A stretch of 64,000 nt of DNA, from the NCBI GenBank assembly GCA_963753545.1, contig CAVWCQ010000008.1, forward strand, positions 1,798,001 to 1,862,000. The letters run 5' to 3'. Made by a program: the position numbers and the translations under genes. Each line of letters starts with the position of its first letter. Within the stretch, counting starts at the first letter, position 1. This stretch comes from CAVWCQ01 sp963753545. GTDB lineage: Bacteria; Chloroflexota; Anaerolineae; Aggregatilineales; Aggregatilineaceae. Below the pieces are notes generated by a model, which saw only the letters and a list, made by a program, of their open reading frames with translations, made no database searches and was not told the origin of the DNA. This document shows positions 10,534-21,032 of the stretch, in pieces.

Positions 10534-10665
10534 GCAATGGTCTCCTTGCATAGACAAGTCCCATCTAATCTATACGGATAGCCGCGGGGCGCGTTGCTGC
10601 CTGTGAATGAACCACAACAATAACCGTATAATGTCCTGTGACGATGTGAGCAGGAGGGTATCACG

Positions 10666-12216
10666 GTGACGGTTTCCCCGGATTTGATCGGTGAATGGGT
10701 CGGCATGCTGCATACTGGCGACCACGCCGAATTTGTCCACGCGGTTTTCACTGAGAACGGCACCGCGCTGTTCGACTATCCCAACCAGTTTTTGTTTCAC
10801 ATCCCCGCGGAAGACTTGGCGGCGGGCGTATCCCGGATGCGCTGGGTCTTCCGTGATCCATCCGGCAGGCTGTCCTTTGACGGTAGATTGCTGCAGGGGT
10901 CGATCACGGGGAAGGTATCCGGCAGCCGTTCCGGGCAGTTGGCCCTGCACCGTGTCTTCCCTCTGTCGGAGAAGCGCTTCAAAAGGATGATGGGTATTTA
11001 TGAACTCAGCCCGACGCGGACGATCCAGGTGGCGCAGGACTGCCGCGAACATGCCTGGATCACATTCTACCAGGACGGAGATCGCGTCATGCGGATGTTT
11101 CCGATAGGGCCGTCCTCGTTTATGGCTGTGCATGGTGAGGCACTCTCCTTTCAGGATGGGGCGCTGGCGTTTTCGGGCTCGGATGGCGCAGTTAGCACCG
11201 CCCCTCGCCTGAATGCTTATCGCGAACAGCCCGTATCGATTCCGGTGGCGGATTATGTGCTGGCGGGAACACTTCTGCTGCCACCCGGGGAAGGGCTATT
11301 TCCCGGCGTGGTGATCTGTCATGGTTCGGATACATCGCAGCGGGACTTCTACCGCCTGTACGCAGTGCCTTTCGTGCAGCGGGGTATCGCCGCGCTGATC
11401 TACGATAAACGCGGATCGGGCGAGTCCACCGGGGAGCAGCTTTATTCGCAGATGTTCCCCCTGTCCGAGGATGCTGCCGCGGTGTACCGCTTTTTGCAGG
11501 CTCATCCGGTCATCCAGCCGGATCGCGTGGGATTTTGGGGCTACAGCAACGGCGGCATGGTCGCGCCGCTGGCAGCTTCCAGGGTCGGTGATGCGGCGTT
11601 TGTGGTCATGCTGTCCACGCTGGGCGTTACGCCAGCCCGCCAGGAGCAAATCCGGCGAACCAACGTCGTGCGCGATTTGGGGGCATCGCCGGAAGCAGTC
11701 GCGCTGATCGAGCGCTTCTGGGGACTGGTCTACCAGTACGCCGTCTATGGGCAGTGGGACGATGATCTACCTGCCGTAATCGAAGCGGTGAATACCAGCG
11801 AAGAACTGCAGCGCTTGCCGAAACGGAAAGATCACGCGCCGGGATTGCAGGCTGTCCCGCCGATCCTGAACGCGCAGGAGGTCAAAGCCGAGGATCGGGC
11901 GACGTGGGCCGAGGGCGGTTTTGAAACGCGGGATGTCTGCCGAAAACTGTCATGCCCGCTGCTGTTCGTGTGGGGCGAGACGGATAACGTGCTGCCTGTC
12001 GGGGAAAGCGTGGCGCGGATGAAAGAGGCGATGTTAGAAAGCCAGCACCCCGATTACCAAATTCATGTGATCCCCAACGCCAATCACAAGCTGTTTCTGG
12101 AGACGGCGCGGCCCAGTGGTATGACCGCCAGCGAGATGCACACGCTGATGTATAACGTGCAGTTTGCTTCGGGCGCACTGGATCTGATGGCGGATTGGAT
12201 GCGCGAAAAAGTGTAG
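10666..12216 (+). CDS. alpha/beta hydrolase with N-terminal beta domain
   Basis: A 516-residue protein. The GTG start at 10666 is preceded by AGGAGGG at 10652-10658. Residues 1-180 contain a beta-rich region reminiscent of domains preceding S9/acyl hydrolase modules. The alpha/beta hydrolase part shows the nucleophile in GYSNGG near residue 293, an aspartate in WGETDNV and the histidine in NANHKLF. No signal peptide, so a cytoplasmic esterase or peptidase is likely. Similar proteins are annotated as acyl-CoA thioesterase-like or dipeptidyl-peptidase-like; substrate unknown. Confidence 0.83.
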   Translation: MTVSPDLIGEWVGMLHTGDHAEFVHAVFTENGTALFDYPNQFLFHIPAEDLAAGVSRMRWVFRDPSGRLSFDGRLLQGSITGKVSGSRSGQLALHRVFPLSEKRFKRMMGIYELSPTRTIQVAQDCREHAWITFYQDGDRVMRMFPIGPSSFMAVHGEALSFQDGALAFSGSDGAVSTAPRLNAYREQPVSIPVADYVLAGTLLLPPGEGLFPGVVICHGSDTSQRDFYRLYAVPFVQRGIAALIYDKRGSGESTGEQLYSQMFPLSEDAAAVYRFLQAHPVIQPDRVGFWGYSNGGMVAPLAASRVGDAAFVVMLSTLGVTPARQEQIRRTNVVRDLGASPEAVALIERFWGLVYQYAVYGQWDDDLPAVIEAVNTSEELQRLPKRKDHAPGLQAVPPILNAQEVKAEDRATWAEGGFETRDVCRKLSCPLLFVWGETDNVLPVGESVARMKEAMLESQHPDYQIHVIPNANHKLFLETARPSGMTASEMHTLMYNVQFASGALDLMADWMREKV

Positions 12217-12280
12217 GATCCCGAATAAGATAAGCTCACTATGGAGAGTGCGGAGAAAAAACAGAGGCGCGATGCTGGGT

Positions 12281-12306
12281 GAGCGGCACGGCGCTCGGTG
12301 TTTTTC
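12281..12306. terminator. short hairpin with T tract between convergent genes
   Basis: GAGCG / CGCTC with a six-base loop is followed by GGTG and five T residues on the plus strand. It separates the hydrolase ending at 12216 from the phosphatase gene ending at 12306. The stem is short. Confidence 0.4.
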
Positions 12307-15300
12307 TATTTTGCGCTCAGTTCGCGCTTGAGGACGATCATGGTCAGGTCGTCAAACTGCGGTTCGCCGGACACGAAGCCATCAACGGCCTTAAGGACGT
12401 TGCGGGCCAATTCCTGGGCGGTCTTGTGGCGCTGCGAGACGACGGTTGATTGCAGGCCGACCACGCCGAACGCCGTTTTATCTTCGCGGATCGCCTCGGT
12501 CACGCCGTCGGTGTAGGCAATCAGCATATCACCCGGCTTCAGGAAAACTTCATTTTCGGCCAACTTGATGCTTGGCATCACGCCCAGAGCAATCCCGCGC
12601 GAGTGAAGCTGCTCGGAGCTGCCATCGGCGCGGACCAGCAGGGGCGGGTTGTGCCCGGCGCTGCAATAATGGATGCGCCCCGTCGTTGGGTCCCACAGGC
12701 CGTACCAGATGGTGACAAACAGATCGGAACGCGTATCGCGCAGCAGCAGCTCATTAACGCGGATCAGCGATTCGGCGGGTTCGCGGCGGCTGGTTCCGAC
12801 AGCGCGCAGCAGGGTGCGGCTCAGGGCCATAAAGAGCGCTGCCGGGACGCCTTTATCGGCTACGTCCGCGACGACCATTGCCCAGCGTCCGTCATCCAAC
12901 GGGAAGAAGTCGTAAAAGTCGCCGCCGACCTGCCGCGCCGCGCGGTAGAAAGCCGCCACTTCCCAGCCCGGTTCGATGGGGAATTTGTCGGGCAAAAAGC
13001 TTGTCTGGATGCCGCGCGCCACTTCAAGTTCCCGCTCCATCCGTTCAGCGGTAGTCGCTTCGGATTGCAGGCGGGCATTTTCCAGGGCGAGTGCCGTCTG
13101 GTGGGCAATTCCGCTCAGGATATTCAGCCGCCGCTGGTCGATCTGCCCTCCGAGCGCCGGATGGTCAACCAGCATCGCCCCGACGAGATGACCGCGCGCG
13201 ATCAGCGGCAGGCCGAGCAGGGCCGGGCTTTCAAAAATCTGCTGGAGCGTCGGCGGCAGGGAGGTATTGGTGCCCACCCCGGCGGAGGTCGGCTCGCCAG
13301 AATCGACCAGCAGACTCAGGAAACGGTTCTCGTCCAGACTTCAGCGCCAGATTGGAGAACTCCGCTTTGAATTCGGGTGTCAGACCCCACGACGGCCCAC
13401 CCCCGAAGGAGTTGCGATCCGCGTGCCATTTCATGACGCCGCAGCGCTCGACACCCACCAGCAGGGGAGTCAGCCGGACGACGGTTTCCAGGCTCTGGTC
13501 GGGGTCGATCTGCGTGTTGACGGCTTCGGCGACTTGCAGCAGCGCGGTTGTCACCCAGGCTTCTTCCTGCTGGGCGGCGAATAACTGCGCGCTTTCGATA
13601 GCCAGGGCGGCCTGATTGGCGATGCCGTTGATCAGCTCGATCTTACGATCACTCATCGGCTCTGTGCCGTCGCTCTGCCCGATCAGGATGAGGCCCATCA
13701 CCTCACCCTTGGCAAAAAGCGGCAGGATCACGCCCTGCCCGATGTCGAAATCCATGGGAATATCAGCGGGTTTGGGCGTCTCGCTGGTGAGCAGTAGGGG
13801 ATGCCCGTCCTGCTTAAGCTGCGCCAGCGGGGGCCATGCCAGCGGCGTCAGCTTGTAACCCTGCATACCGGCGGCAATATCGGGGCGCGTCCCGGCGACT
13901 TCGACCACGCGGAACGTATCGGGATCGTCCGCCAGCAGCACGGCGCTCCATTCCACCCCCACCAGCAGCGGCGTAATACGTGCCACTGTGGTGAGTACTT
14001 CGTCCAGGCTGGTCGCGCGGGCGGTGGCTTCGGCGACTTGCAGCAGCGCCGTCGAGACCCACGCCTCTTCGCGCTGCGCCATATAAAGCTGGGCGTTGGT
14101 GATGGCGACGGCGGCCTGATTGGCGAAGGTGTTGATAATCTCGTTATCTTCCGGCGTAAAACGGTCCGGCCCGACACGCTCCAAAATGAGGTAGCCGATC
14201 AAATCTCCGGCGACGGTCAGCGGCACAAAAATTTCATCGTGCGGATCGTTTTGCACCTGTTCCGGGTAGACGCTCAGGCGGTGCAGCAGGTCGATCAGCG
14301 ATTCGCTGTTGGCATCTTCGGATCGCAGTGTCTCGTCCCACGCTTCCGACTCCGGGTCCAGGATATTGCCGCGCGCCGCATTCACCTGGTAGAGATCGTG
14401 TTCCGCATCGAGCAGCAGGATCAGCGCCGCGCTGTAATCGACCACGCGCTCTAATCCAACCAGGATGCCATCCAGCACAGCGTTGAGGTCCAGTGATGAG
14501 CCGAGCACGGTACTCAGTTCACGCAGCGTTTCACACAGCATGCGGCGGCGCGTCTCGTTGGCGAAGAGGCTGGCGTTGCGCAGGGCAATGGCAACCGTGT
14601 CGGCCAGGGCCTGGATGAGCGCGATATCGTCTTCGCTGAAGCCTTCGACCTCATAACTCTGGATATCGAACACGCCCAGGATGTGCGATCCCATGCGGAT
14701 CGGGACGGTCATCTCGCTGCGTGTGTCTTCGACGCCGGGGCCAATCGGTTCCCAGTTGTCGCGCACGATATCGCCGCTGACCTTAGGGCGGCCTTCGCGG
14801 GCTACTTCGGCAATAATGCCCGCGTCGTTGATGTTAAACGACAGCCGCTGCAAGGCCCAGCGCCCGCTGTGCACCCCGCTGCCGCTGCGAAAGACGAGCC
14901 GGTCTCCCACGCGCAGGAAGAGATGCACGCGGTCATACCCCAGGTGATCCGTCACCAGATCGACCACTTCGTCCAACAGATCGTCAATATTCAGGATCGA
15001 AACCAGGGCGCGGGCGACTTCGGTCATGGCGTTGATACGCTCGGTCTGGCGGCGCTCTTCGTCGTAGGTCTGCGCCTCCTGGATAGCCAGGGCAAGCTGC
15101 CCGGCTAATGTCTCCAGAGTGAACGTATCGGCGGGGCCAAAGGCTTCCAGGTGGTTGCTCTGTACGTCCAGCATCCCGATCACGTGTCCCTGGATGATCA
15201 GCGGCACGGAGATTTCGGAGCGGGTCGCTTCGAGCGCAACCTGCGGCAGATAGTGTTCGTCCTGGCTGACGTTGGGCGCAATAATCGTTTTCGCGTTGGC

Positions 15301-16182
15301 GGCGGCCCACCCGACCAGCCCTTCATCAAAGCCGAGGCTGAGACCATCGGAGGCAAAGGTTTCGTGGCTGCTCGCCTTAAGATCAATCGCGCCCGTCCGG
15401 TCGTTGATGGTGAAAATGTTGACCGCGTAGTAGCCGAATGCTTCCTGGATCAGAGTGACGATCTGGCGGAACAGATCGGGCAGGGGTTGGACTGCCGTTA
15501 TCTGCCGCGAGACGTCGTTGATCACGCGCAGGCGGCGGGCCTGTTCCTGCGTCGCCTCAAAGGTCTGCGCGTTGCGGATCGCGCCCGAAGCGAGATTCGC
15601 CAGCACATTCAGCAGGCGCATATCCTCGTCGTTGAAGCTGTTCGGACGATCACTCTGCACAGAGATGACGCCCAGCACATCGCCCCCGGCGATCAGCGGC
15701 GCGAAGATGGCCGAACGAGAGGGTTTTTGCGTGAAGTGGCTGGGGCGGGCGGGCAGTGTCTCCCATTCTTCCTGAAAGTCGTGGACGAGCAGGCCCGATC
15801 CGCTGCTATGCACCCAGCCGATGATCCCTTCGCTGGCGGCTCCTTCAAAACACTGTGGGATGAGACGTTCCGCGTTTTTCAGCCAGACTTTTATGGAATA
15901 ATCATTGCCCTCGAACAGCCCGATCTGGAAATTGCGCGTATCCACAATGCGCGTCGCCTGCTGGTAGACAACCTCGCACAGCGCGTCAATTTTGAGTTGG
16001 GCGCTGAGGATCGCGTTTCCGACTCCGGCCAGAATGTCCAGTTCGGGGGAGAGCCGCTCGGCCCCGGACAGGCTGATGCCACGCGCCCGACCGCGCCAGT
16101 ACCCCGCGATCAGGCCAAGACCAACCCCGCCTACCGCAAGGATGGCCCCCACCACCATGACGATGATCAGCGTGGTATCCAC
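12306..16182 (-). CDS. six-GAF PPM/SpoIIE-type serine phosphatase (one frameshift)
   Basis: A protein of about 1,290 residues. It has one N-terminal membrane helix (residues 4-28), six successive GAF-like domains (about 45-210, 225-380, 385-545, 550-700, 710-865 and 870-1055) and a C-terminal PP2C/SpoIIE domain with GGDFYDFF, VVADVADKG, SAGHNPP and YTDGVTEA metal-site motifs. This is the RsbU-type architecture that dephosphorylates a STAS anti-anti-sigma protein. Two STAS-containing genes lie directly upstream in the same operon. The frame breaks near 13335 (LALKSGRE to NRFLSLLVDSG); removing one base restores it. The GTG start at 16182 lies 18 bases after the upstream gene. Confidence 0.85.
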
Positions 16183-16200
16183 TTAAACCTCACCGTTGGA

Positions 16201-16995
16201 TCAGCGCTTTTTGGGCAAGACGGCCAGCGCTGCGTCCAGATCGGGGAAGATCTGGAACAACATATCGAAGCCAACCATCTCGAAGATTTCGACAATACGC
16301 GGTTGAAGCCCGCTGAGGATGACATCCCCTTCCCGATCATGTGCGCGCCGCCACGCCGAGACGAGGACTTTCAGGCCGCTGCTGGCGATATATTCCACGC
16401 CCGCCATATCCACGAAAATCCAGAAGTGGCCCTTTTCGAGTTGGGACGCCAGTGTTTTTTCGAGAGCGGTGCTGGTGTTGCTGTCGAGCCTGCCTGCCGG
16501 GGAGATGACGACTACGCCATCTTCCAGCTTTTTGACCGGGAAGGCATGCGCGTCGTGGCTGGAAACCGTTTGCAGGAGAGAGCGCTTCTTGACCAGGGTC
16601 AGGCGATTGCGGTCTCCGGCCCATTCGTAGTGAACATCGTCCATCAGCTTGCGAATAAAATAGATGCCCCAGCCGCCCGGTTCGCGGCTGTCCAGCGGCT
16701 CGGATGGGTCTGGGGCGTGATGATTGAGGGGATTAAAGGCTGGGCTGGCATCAACAATCGTGATCAAAAATTCTGTGGCTGTTGTCTCGCAGAGGACTTC
16801 GATCTCGTTGCTTTCCCCCTGATAGTCGTAGCCATGTTCGATAATATTGGTGAGCGCCTCGTCCACGGCCATCTGGCAGTGATAGACGGCGCGCTCGTCC
16901 AACCCCGCCTCTTCCGCTGCTTCGACGACAAAATCGCACGCATGACGGACATCTTCAAGACGGGCTGTAATTACGAGGCGACTTACCTGACTCAT
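16201..16995 (-). CDS. HATPase (RsbW-like)-STAS fusion, partner-switching regulator
   Basis: The N-terminal half (residues about 5-135) is an anti-sigma-type GHKL ATPase with an N-box in DEALTNIIEHG and a G-box in GGWGIYFIRKLM. The C-terminal half (about 155-260) is a STAS domain with the phosphorylatable-serine context YIASSGLKVLVSA. Kinase and antagonist are therefore on one chain, an unusual arrangement because RsbW and RsbV are normally separate. I choose ATG 16995, which has GGAG eight bases upstream; an ATG at 17001 lies only two bases from it. It sits between a single-domain STAS gene and the GAF phosphatase, all on the minus strand with gaps under 20 bases. Confidence 0.85.
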   Translation of the reverse strand: MSQVSRLVITARLEDVRHACDFVVEAAEEAGLDERAVYHCQMAVDEALTNIIEHGYDYQGESNEIEVLCETTATEFLITIVDASPAFNPLNHHAPDPSEPLDSREPGGWGIYFIRKLMDDVHYEWAGDRNRLTLVKKRSLLQTVSSHDAHAFPVKKLEDGVVVISPAGRLDSNTSTALEKTLASQLEKGHFWIFVDMAGVEYIASSGLKVLVSAWRRAHDREGDVILSGLQPRIVEIFEMVGFDMLFQIFPDLDAALAVLPKKR

Positions 16996-17013
16996 CAGCA
17001 TGGCTCCAGCACG

Positions 17014-17352
17014 TTAAAAACTACCTACAGCTTCAACCTGGGTTGGATAAATCTCGAAGATGGTATCCAGGCCAGCCAGTTCGAGCACTTCTTTCACCCG
17101 ATCTGAGGGGTTGGCGATGCGCAGATCGCCGCTGCCACGCTTAACCCGTTTGAGGACGCGCACCATCTCGCGCAGCCCGGCACTGCTCATATATTCCACA
17201 CCACCCAGGTCCAGCACCAGATTGGTGCGGCCTTCGTCTACCGCTTTGTCCAGCGCCCCGCCCAGTTCAGTTGCATTGGTGCTGTCTACCCGCCCAATGA
17301 CCTCAAACAGTTGAACGCGCTTCATTTCCGAGACATTTATTTCCATAGCCAT
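17014..17352 (-). CDS. STAS-domain anti-anti-sigma factor (RsbV-like)
   Basis: A 112-residue single STAS domain. The conserved phosphorylation site is in YMSSAGLREMV near residue 56-60 and strand/helix order is typical. In partner switching the unphosphorylated form binds an anti-sigma kinase. The ATG at 17352 follows AGGAG at a spacing of eight. It is the first gene of a three-gene operon with the ATPase-STAS fusion and the GAF/PPM phosphatase, which supplies kinase, antagonist and phosphatase; no sigma factor gene is adjacent. Confidence 0.92.
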   Translation of the reverse strand: MAMEINVSEMKRVQLFEVIGRVDSTNATELGGALDKAVDEGRTNLVLDLGGVEYMSSAGLREMVRVLKRVKRGSGDLRIANPSDRVKEVLELAGLDTIFEIYPTQVEAVGSF

Positions 17353-17500
17353 GAGTGTTAGCTCCTTTCGCAGCAGCGTAATGCGATTATATCAGAATTT
17401 GGCCGCCCGTCAGCGGGCGAAACCAGATGATGTCACCGCAAAGAAAGAAAATCGAAAACAAGAAAAAAGGCTCTTTTCATGCCCCTATTGTACTGCACGC

Positions 17501-18295
17501 TCAGATTCGCCGCAGGAATGAGATCAGCAGCCCCAGCAGCCCCAACACGCCAAGCCCCAGAATGGGCAGAATGCGCGGCAGCCCGCCGCCTCCACTGGCC
17601 GTCTCTGCGACATCGGGCTGGATGAGCAGAATCGGCGTGCTGGTGAAGGCCGGGTTGGTGAAGGTGGGCAGCGGCGCGCCCGGTACGAGCGTCGCTGGCT
17701 GGTTCGGGTCGGGGGTAAAAACACCTGTTGCCAGATTAGCCGCCTCCGCCGTGAGCGTGTCCAGCGCGCCGGGAGTCAGCGTGACCGCCTGGGCCGTTTC
17801 GCCAGCGGCAACGGCTGCCGGGTCCGGCGTGCCCGCTTCCTCAACGGTCAGATCGGGGATCAGCGCCTCGTCGCCCGTGATCTTGATCACGCTGCCGTGC
17901 ACCCAGGCAGTTCCATCCGCTGAGGCAGGAAACTCGATTTCGTACCACTCGTAATACTGGCCCAGGATCGGATAGAGCGTTCCCGGCGAGATCAACCCAA
18001 CCTTGCTGGCTTCGTCCAGTGTCGTGTTGGAGCGCACATTGGTATCCGGGCTGAGCGCTTCGGCCATTGCCCGGCCCTGCGAGGTCGGGGTAAAGGATGG
18101 GGTAGGGGTTGGCGAACCGGGCAGCGGCGTGTTGGTCGGCAGTTGGATCAACAGCGGCGTGGGCGAAGCGCCCTGAAATGCTTCGGCACGTTGACCCGCC
18201 TGTCTCAGGGCGATCAGTCCGCTTAAACTGAGAAGCCCTGCCAGGACAAGCAGCACCAGCCGCCGTTTTGGTTTGTGGAGTTGACTCATTTTCAC
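17501..18295 (-). CDS. membrane-anchored protein with SH3-like domain
   Basis: A 264-residue protein with an N-terminal hydrophobic segment (about 12-30), a Pro/Thr-rich linker, an SH3-like region at about 90-145 (NVRSNTTL ... WYEIEF ... GTAWVHG), a second low-complexity linker and a C-terminal membrane helix followed by two arginines. The GTG at 18295 overlaps the stop of the preceding gene (GTGA); an ATG two codons later is also possible. SH3-like domains of this type bind cell-wall or glycan ligands. It is translationally coupled to the LysM-M23 gene. Confidence 0.75.
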   Translation of the reverse strand: MKMSQLHKPKRRLVLLVLAGLLSLSGLIALRQAGQRAEAFQGASPTPLLIQLPTNTPLPGSPTPTPSFTPTSQGRAMAEALSPDTNVRSNTTLDEASKVGLISPGTLYPILGQYYEWYEIEFPASADGTAWVHGSVIKITGDEALIPDLTVEEAGTPDPAAVAAGETAQAVTLTPGALDTLTAEAANLATGVFTPDPNQPATLVPGAPLPTFTNPAFTSTPILLIQPDVAETASGGGGLPRILPILGLGVLGLLGLLISFLRRI

Positions 18296-19869
18296 CAGAC
18301 AACTTTATTAAAGTCGTAATCGCGCGTTTGTTCCGCCTGACGATAGCCATCATCGCCGGGCCGGGTCATGTAGCCCTGGTATTCCTGGTTAGGATAACCG
18401 ACCATCGTCCATTCGCCCAAAAGCATGGGCGGCACGCTGATGCCCGGCGCGCAGCTTTCGCAGATAACCGGTATCCACTCGCCGTTGTAGCGGCGGGAAA
18501 AATGCAGGTGTGTTCCGTTGCTGACTCCACCCTGGCAGGATGGGTGGCCGAGCTTGTCGCCCCGCTGGACGTGCTTGCCAGCTTCGATCCGTTCATGGTC
18601 GTCAATGTGCAGATAGACCATCACCCACCCGGTGTGCTCGTCGCCGTCTCCGTCCAGGTCGAGCAATATGAACCCGTTACCGCTGCGGGCAATCACACCG
18701 TCGGCAACCGCGGTCACCCAGTAGGGCGAGATGTAACACTCCCCCTGGGAAGCGACCAGTTCATCCGGCGGCTTGGGCGGTGCAAAATCGACAGCCGCCC
18801 AGGCCGACCCGCTGTTGTACGCGCCGTGGGGGCCGCCCGTGTAGACCCATTCTTCGCCTTGTCCGAATGGCAGCGAGAGCTGCGGCTGTGTCAGATTGTC
18901 CGGGACGAGCGGCTCAACGGCCAGGGCGAACGGATCGCCAAAGAGCGACAGGTAGGTCTGGAAAAAGCCGGTAGAGGCGACTTCCTGTTCCCATTGGGCA
19001 GAAGATGTGCCGAGGCTGAGCATATACTGGACGCCGACCGTTCCGGCATTCAGATCGTTGGCAAAAAAGCGGCGCACGCCATCGATAAAGGTGACCGTCG
19101 TTGTGCCGCGATATTTCCAGCCGTAATAGCCGTAACTGAGCGCGTCCGCCGCGTCAAGAACCTGTCTGTAGAGTCCTTCGCGGCCCTCTTTGACAATGCC
19201 CATCGGGTAGTTCATCTGGACATCCGTCGGAGCCGGGTCCGTCAGCCATCCGCCGCGATATTCGAGCAGGGCGAGCAGCAGGCGCGGGTTGACGCTGTAG
19301 GCGTGCGCGACAAAATCGATGATCTCCACGCCGCTCCATACTTCACTGCCCACGTCTTCCGAATAGGCGCGCAAAAATCCCTGGCGGAACTTCACGAATC
19401 CGGCGACGCTGAAGGTGCTGGCCGTTGGCCCATAAACCAGTTCGCTGTCGGGGATCAGCTTGAAGTCGGGGCCGGAGGCGATGTTGCTGCCCGGCACGTT
19501 GATCGTTTGCCCGACTTCGAGCACATTGGGATCAATCAACTGGTTGAGGGCGATCAGTTCATCAATGGTCACGCCGTAGAGGGTGGCAACCGTCCCCAGT
19601 GTGTCGCCCGCCTGCACCACGTACACCGATCCACTCTGCGGCAGTTCCCGCGTCGGATTAGGTGTGGGCTGGATCGGTACCTTGGTCGGCCCGGCTTTGG
19701 TCATCGTTGGCGGAATGATCGGGTTGCCGTTGTCATCCAGCAGCGGCGTCGCGCTGACATAAACGACGCCCTTCTTTTTATCGCCAACCGACTCGGTACA
19801 GGCCAGGATCGCGATGAGCAGCAGCGCCAGGACGAGACAGGGAGCGAAAACGCGAACAGTCCGGCTCAT
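18292..19869 (-). CDS. LysM and M23-like lipoprotein
   Basis: A 525-residue lipoprotein with lipobox LLIAILAC at residues 17-24. A Pro/Thr linker leads to one LysM domain (about 83-130: YVVQAGDTL ... IDPNVLEVGQTINV), which binds N-acetylglucosamine polymers. A long unassigned middle region follows. The C-terminal M23-like domain has HLHF near the end, but the first zinc motif reads W-A-A-V-D where H-x-x-x-D is usual, so peptidase activity is uncertain. It overlaps the downstream SH3 gene by four bases (GTGA) and the upstream esterase by four bases, giving a coupled three-gene envelope operon. Confidence 0.82.
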   Translation of the reverse strand: MSRTVRVFAPCLVLALLLIAILACTESVGDKKKGVVYVSATPLLDDNGNPIIPPTMTKAGPTKVPIQPTPNPTRELPQSGSVYVVQAGDTLGTVATLYGVTIDELIALNQLIDPNVLEVGQTINVPGSNIASGPDFKLIPDSELVYGPTASTFSVAGFVKFRQGFLRAYSEDVGSEVWSGVEIIDFVAHAYSVNPRLLLALLEYRGGWLTDPAPTDVQMNYPMGIVKEGREGLYRQVLDAADALSYGYYGWKYRGTTTVTFIDGVRRFFANDLNAGTVGVQYMLSLGTSSAQWEQEVASTGFFQTYLSLFGDPFALAVEPLVPDNLTQPQLSLPFGQGEEWVYTGGPHGAYNSGSAWAAVDFAPPKPPDELVASQGECYISPYWVTAVADGVIARSGNGFILLDLDGDGDEHTGWVMVYLHIDDHERIEAGKHVQRGDKLGHPSCQGGVSNGTHLHFSRRYNGEWIPVICESCAPGISVPPMLLGEWTMVGYPNQEYQGYMTRPGDDGYRQAEQTRDYDFNKVVW

Positions 19870-20877
19870 GACAAAGCCTCAACCAGCAAAGGCAGTGAAA
19901 CATCATAACGATAATGGGTATCGCGGTGCCCGTCGGGATATTCCTGGTACACATGCGCGATGTCGAGCGCGCTGAGTTTCTGGTGCAGCAGGCGCGCGCC
20001 AACCTGAAGCTGGTATTCATCGTACTGGCCCGCGTCGATCAAGCACAGCCGCATCGAGCGCAGCGCGTCCGCACAGGCCGGATCATCGATCTTCCGCAGT
20101 GGATCGTGGGTCAGCCAGCGCGCCCAGACGGCCTCATTAAGTGCGCCCGTTTCCGGGTCGATGGGCAGATCGAAACCGTGCGGCGCGTCCGGGTTTCCGC
20201 CAAAAGCCGCCGCACAGCACAGGGTCATGATCAATTCCCAGAATGCGCCGCCTTTGCCTCGGATCGCCGGAATATCGCGGATGAAGGTTTCAAGGCCGCC
20301 GAAACGCTCTAACTGCTGGTGCATCTTGCTGATACCGGGCAGGAAGGTATATTCCCAGATACAGATCCCCGCTGTGGCAGGCAAACGCCCCGAACAGCTC
20401 AGGGTGATGCATCGCCTGGGTGATCGCGCCAAACCCGCCGCTGCTGCGCCCCACCAAACCCCGGTGATCGCGCCCTGGCAGCGTGCGGAAGTAGCGATCC
20501 ACCAGGGGGATGATCTCATCAACGAGATAATCTTCGTAGCGCCCCATACCAGCCGAATTGATATACTGTGATCCGCCGAAGCGTGTCCACATATCGGGCA
20601 GGACAACAATGGCGGGCTGCATCTGGTCGCTGGAAATCAGCGCGTCGATCTGATCCTTGATCGTGCCTTCCCAGGGACGCCAGTTCATCAGCCCTGGCCC
20701 GGTGTGGCCGTGACTGCTCAGCAGGTAGATGGACGGGTAGCGCTTATCCGGCACATCATCGTGGCCTTCGGGCAGGTATACGAACAGGGACCGGACGTGT
20801 GGATCGCCCAGCGGGTTATCCCGAAGCACGTGGCTATCTAGCTCTATCGATTCGATGCGGCTCGCGCTGAGGATCAT
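19866..20877 (-). CDS. esterase D/putative-esterase-family alpha/beta hydrolase (one frameshift)
   Basis: Starting at ATG 20877, about 336 residues once one extra base near 20362 is removed (GDLYLGIY becomes GDLYWEYTF). The esterase-family nucleophile is in GRSSGGFG near residue 143, after a typical YPSIYLLSSHGHTG oxyanion region. A late histidine in YPDGHRDTHY is a good catalytic candidate. No signal peptide is evident. The 3' end overlaps the start of the LysM-M23 gene by four bases. Family members hydrolyse short esters, including acyl groups on sugars and enterobactin-like esters. Confidence 0.78.
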
Positions 20878-21032
20878 ACACCTGCTCTTTCCCGAAACAA
20901 TTTCGCTTGAATTGTAGCCAACCCCCGCAGGACGGGCAATAGGCGAAGGTCATTAGCTGGGCAGTCGTCAGGGTCGGAATCTCCTGTTATATTATTGGCA
21001 AGCAATTTTTTCGCGGCACAGGAGGAGTTTTG

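Noticed and set aside
15151..17106. Plus-strand open frame of about 650 codons
   Set aside because: It lies opposite the GAF phosphatase and the STAS genes, whose domains are clear. It has no ribosome site and no family content.
18268..19908. Plus-strand open frame of about 546 codons
   Set aside because: It is antisense to the LysM-M23 gene and has no recognisable features.
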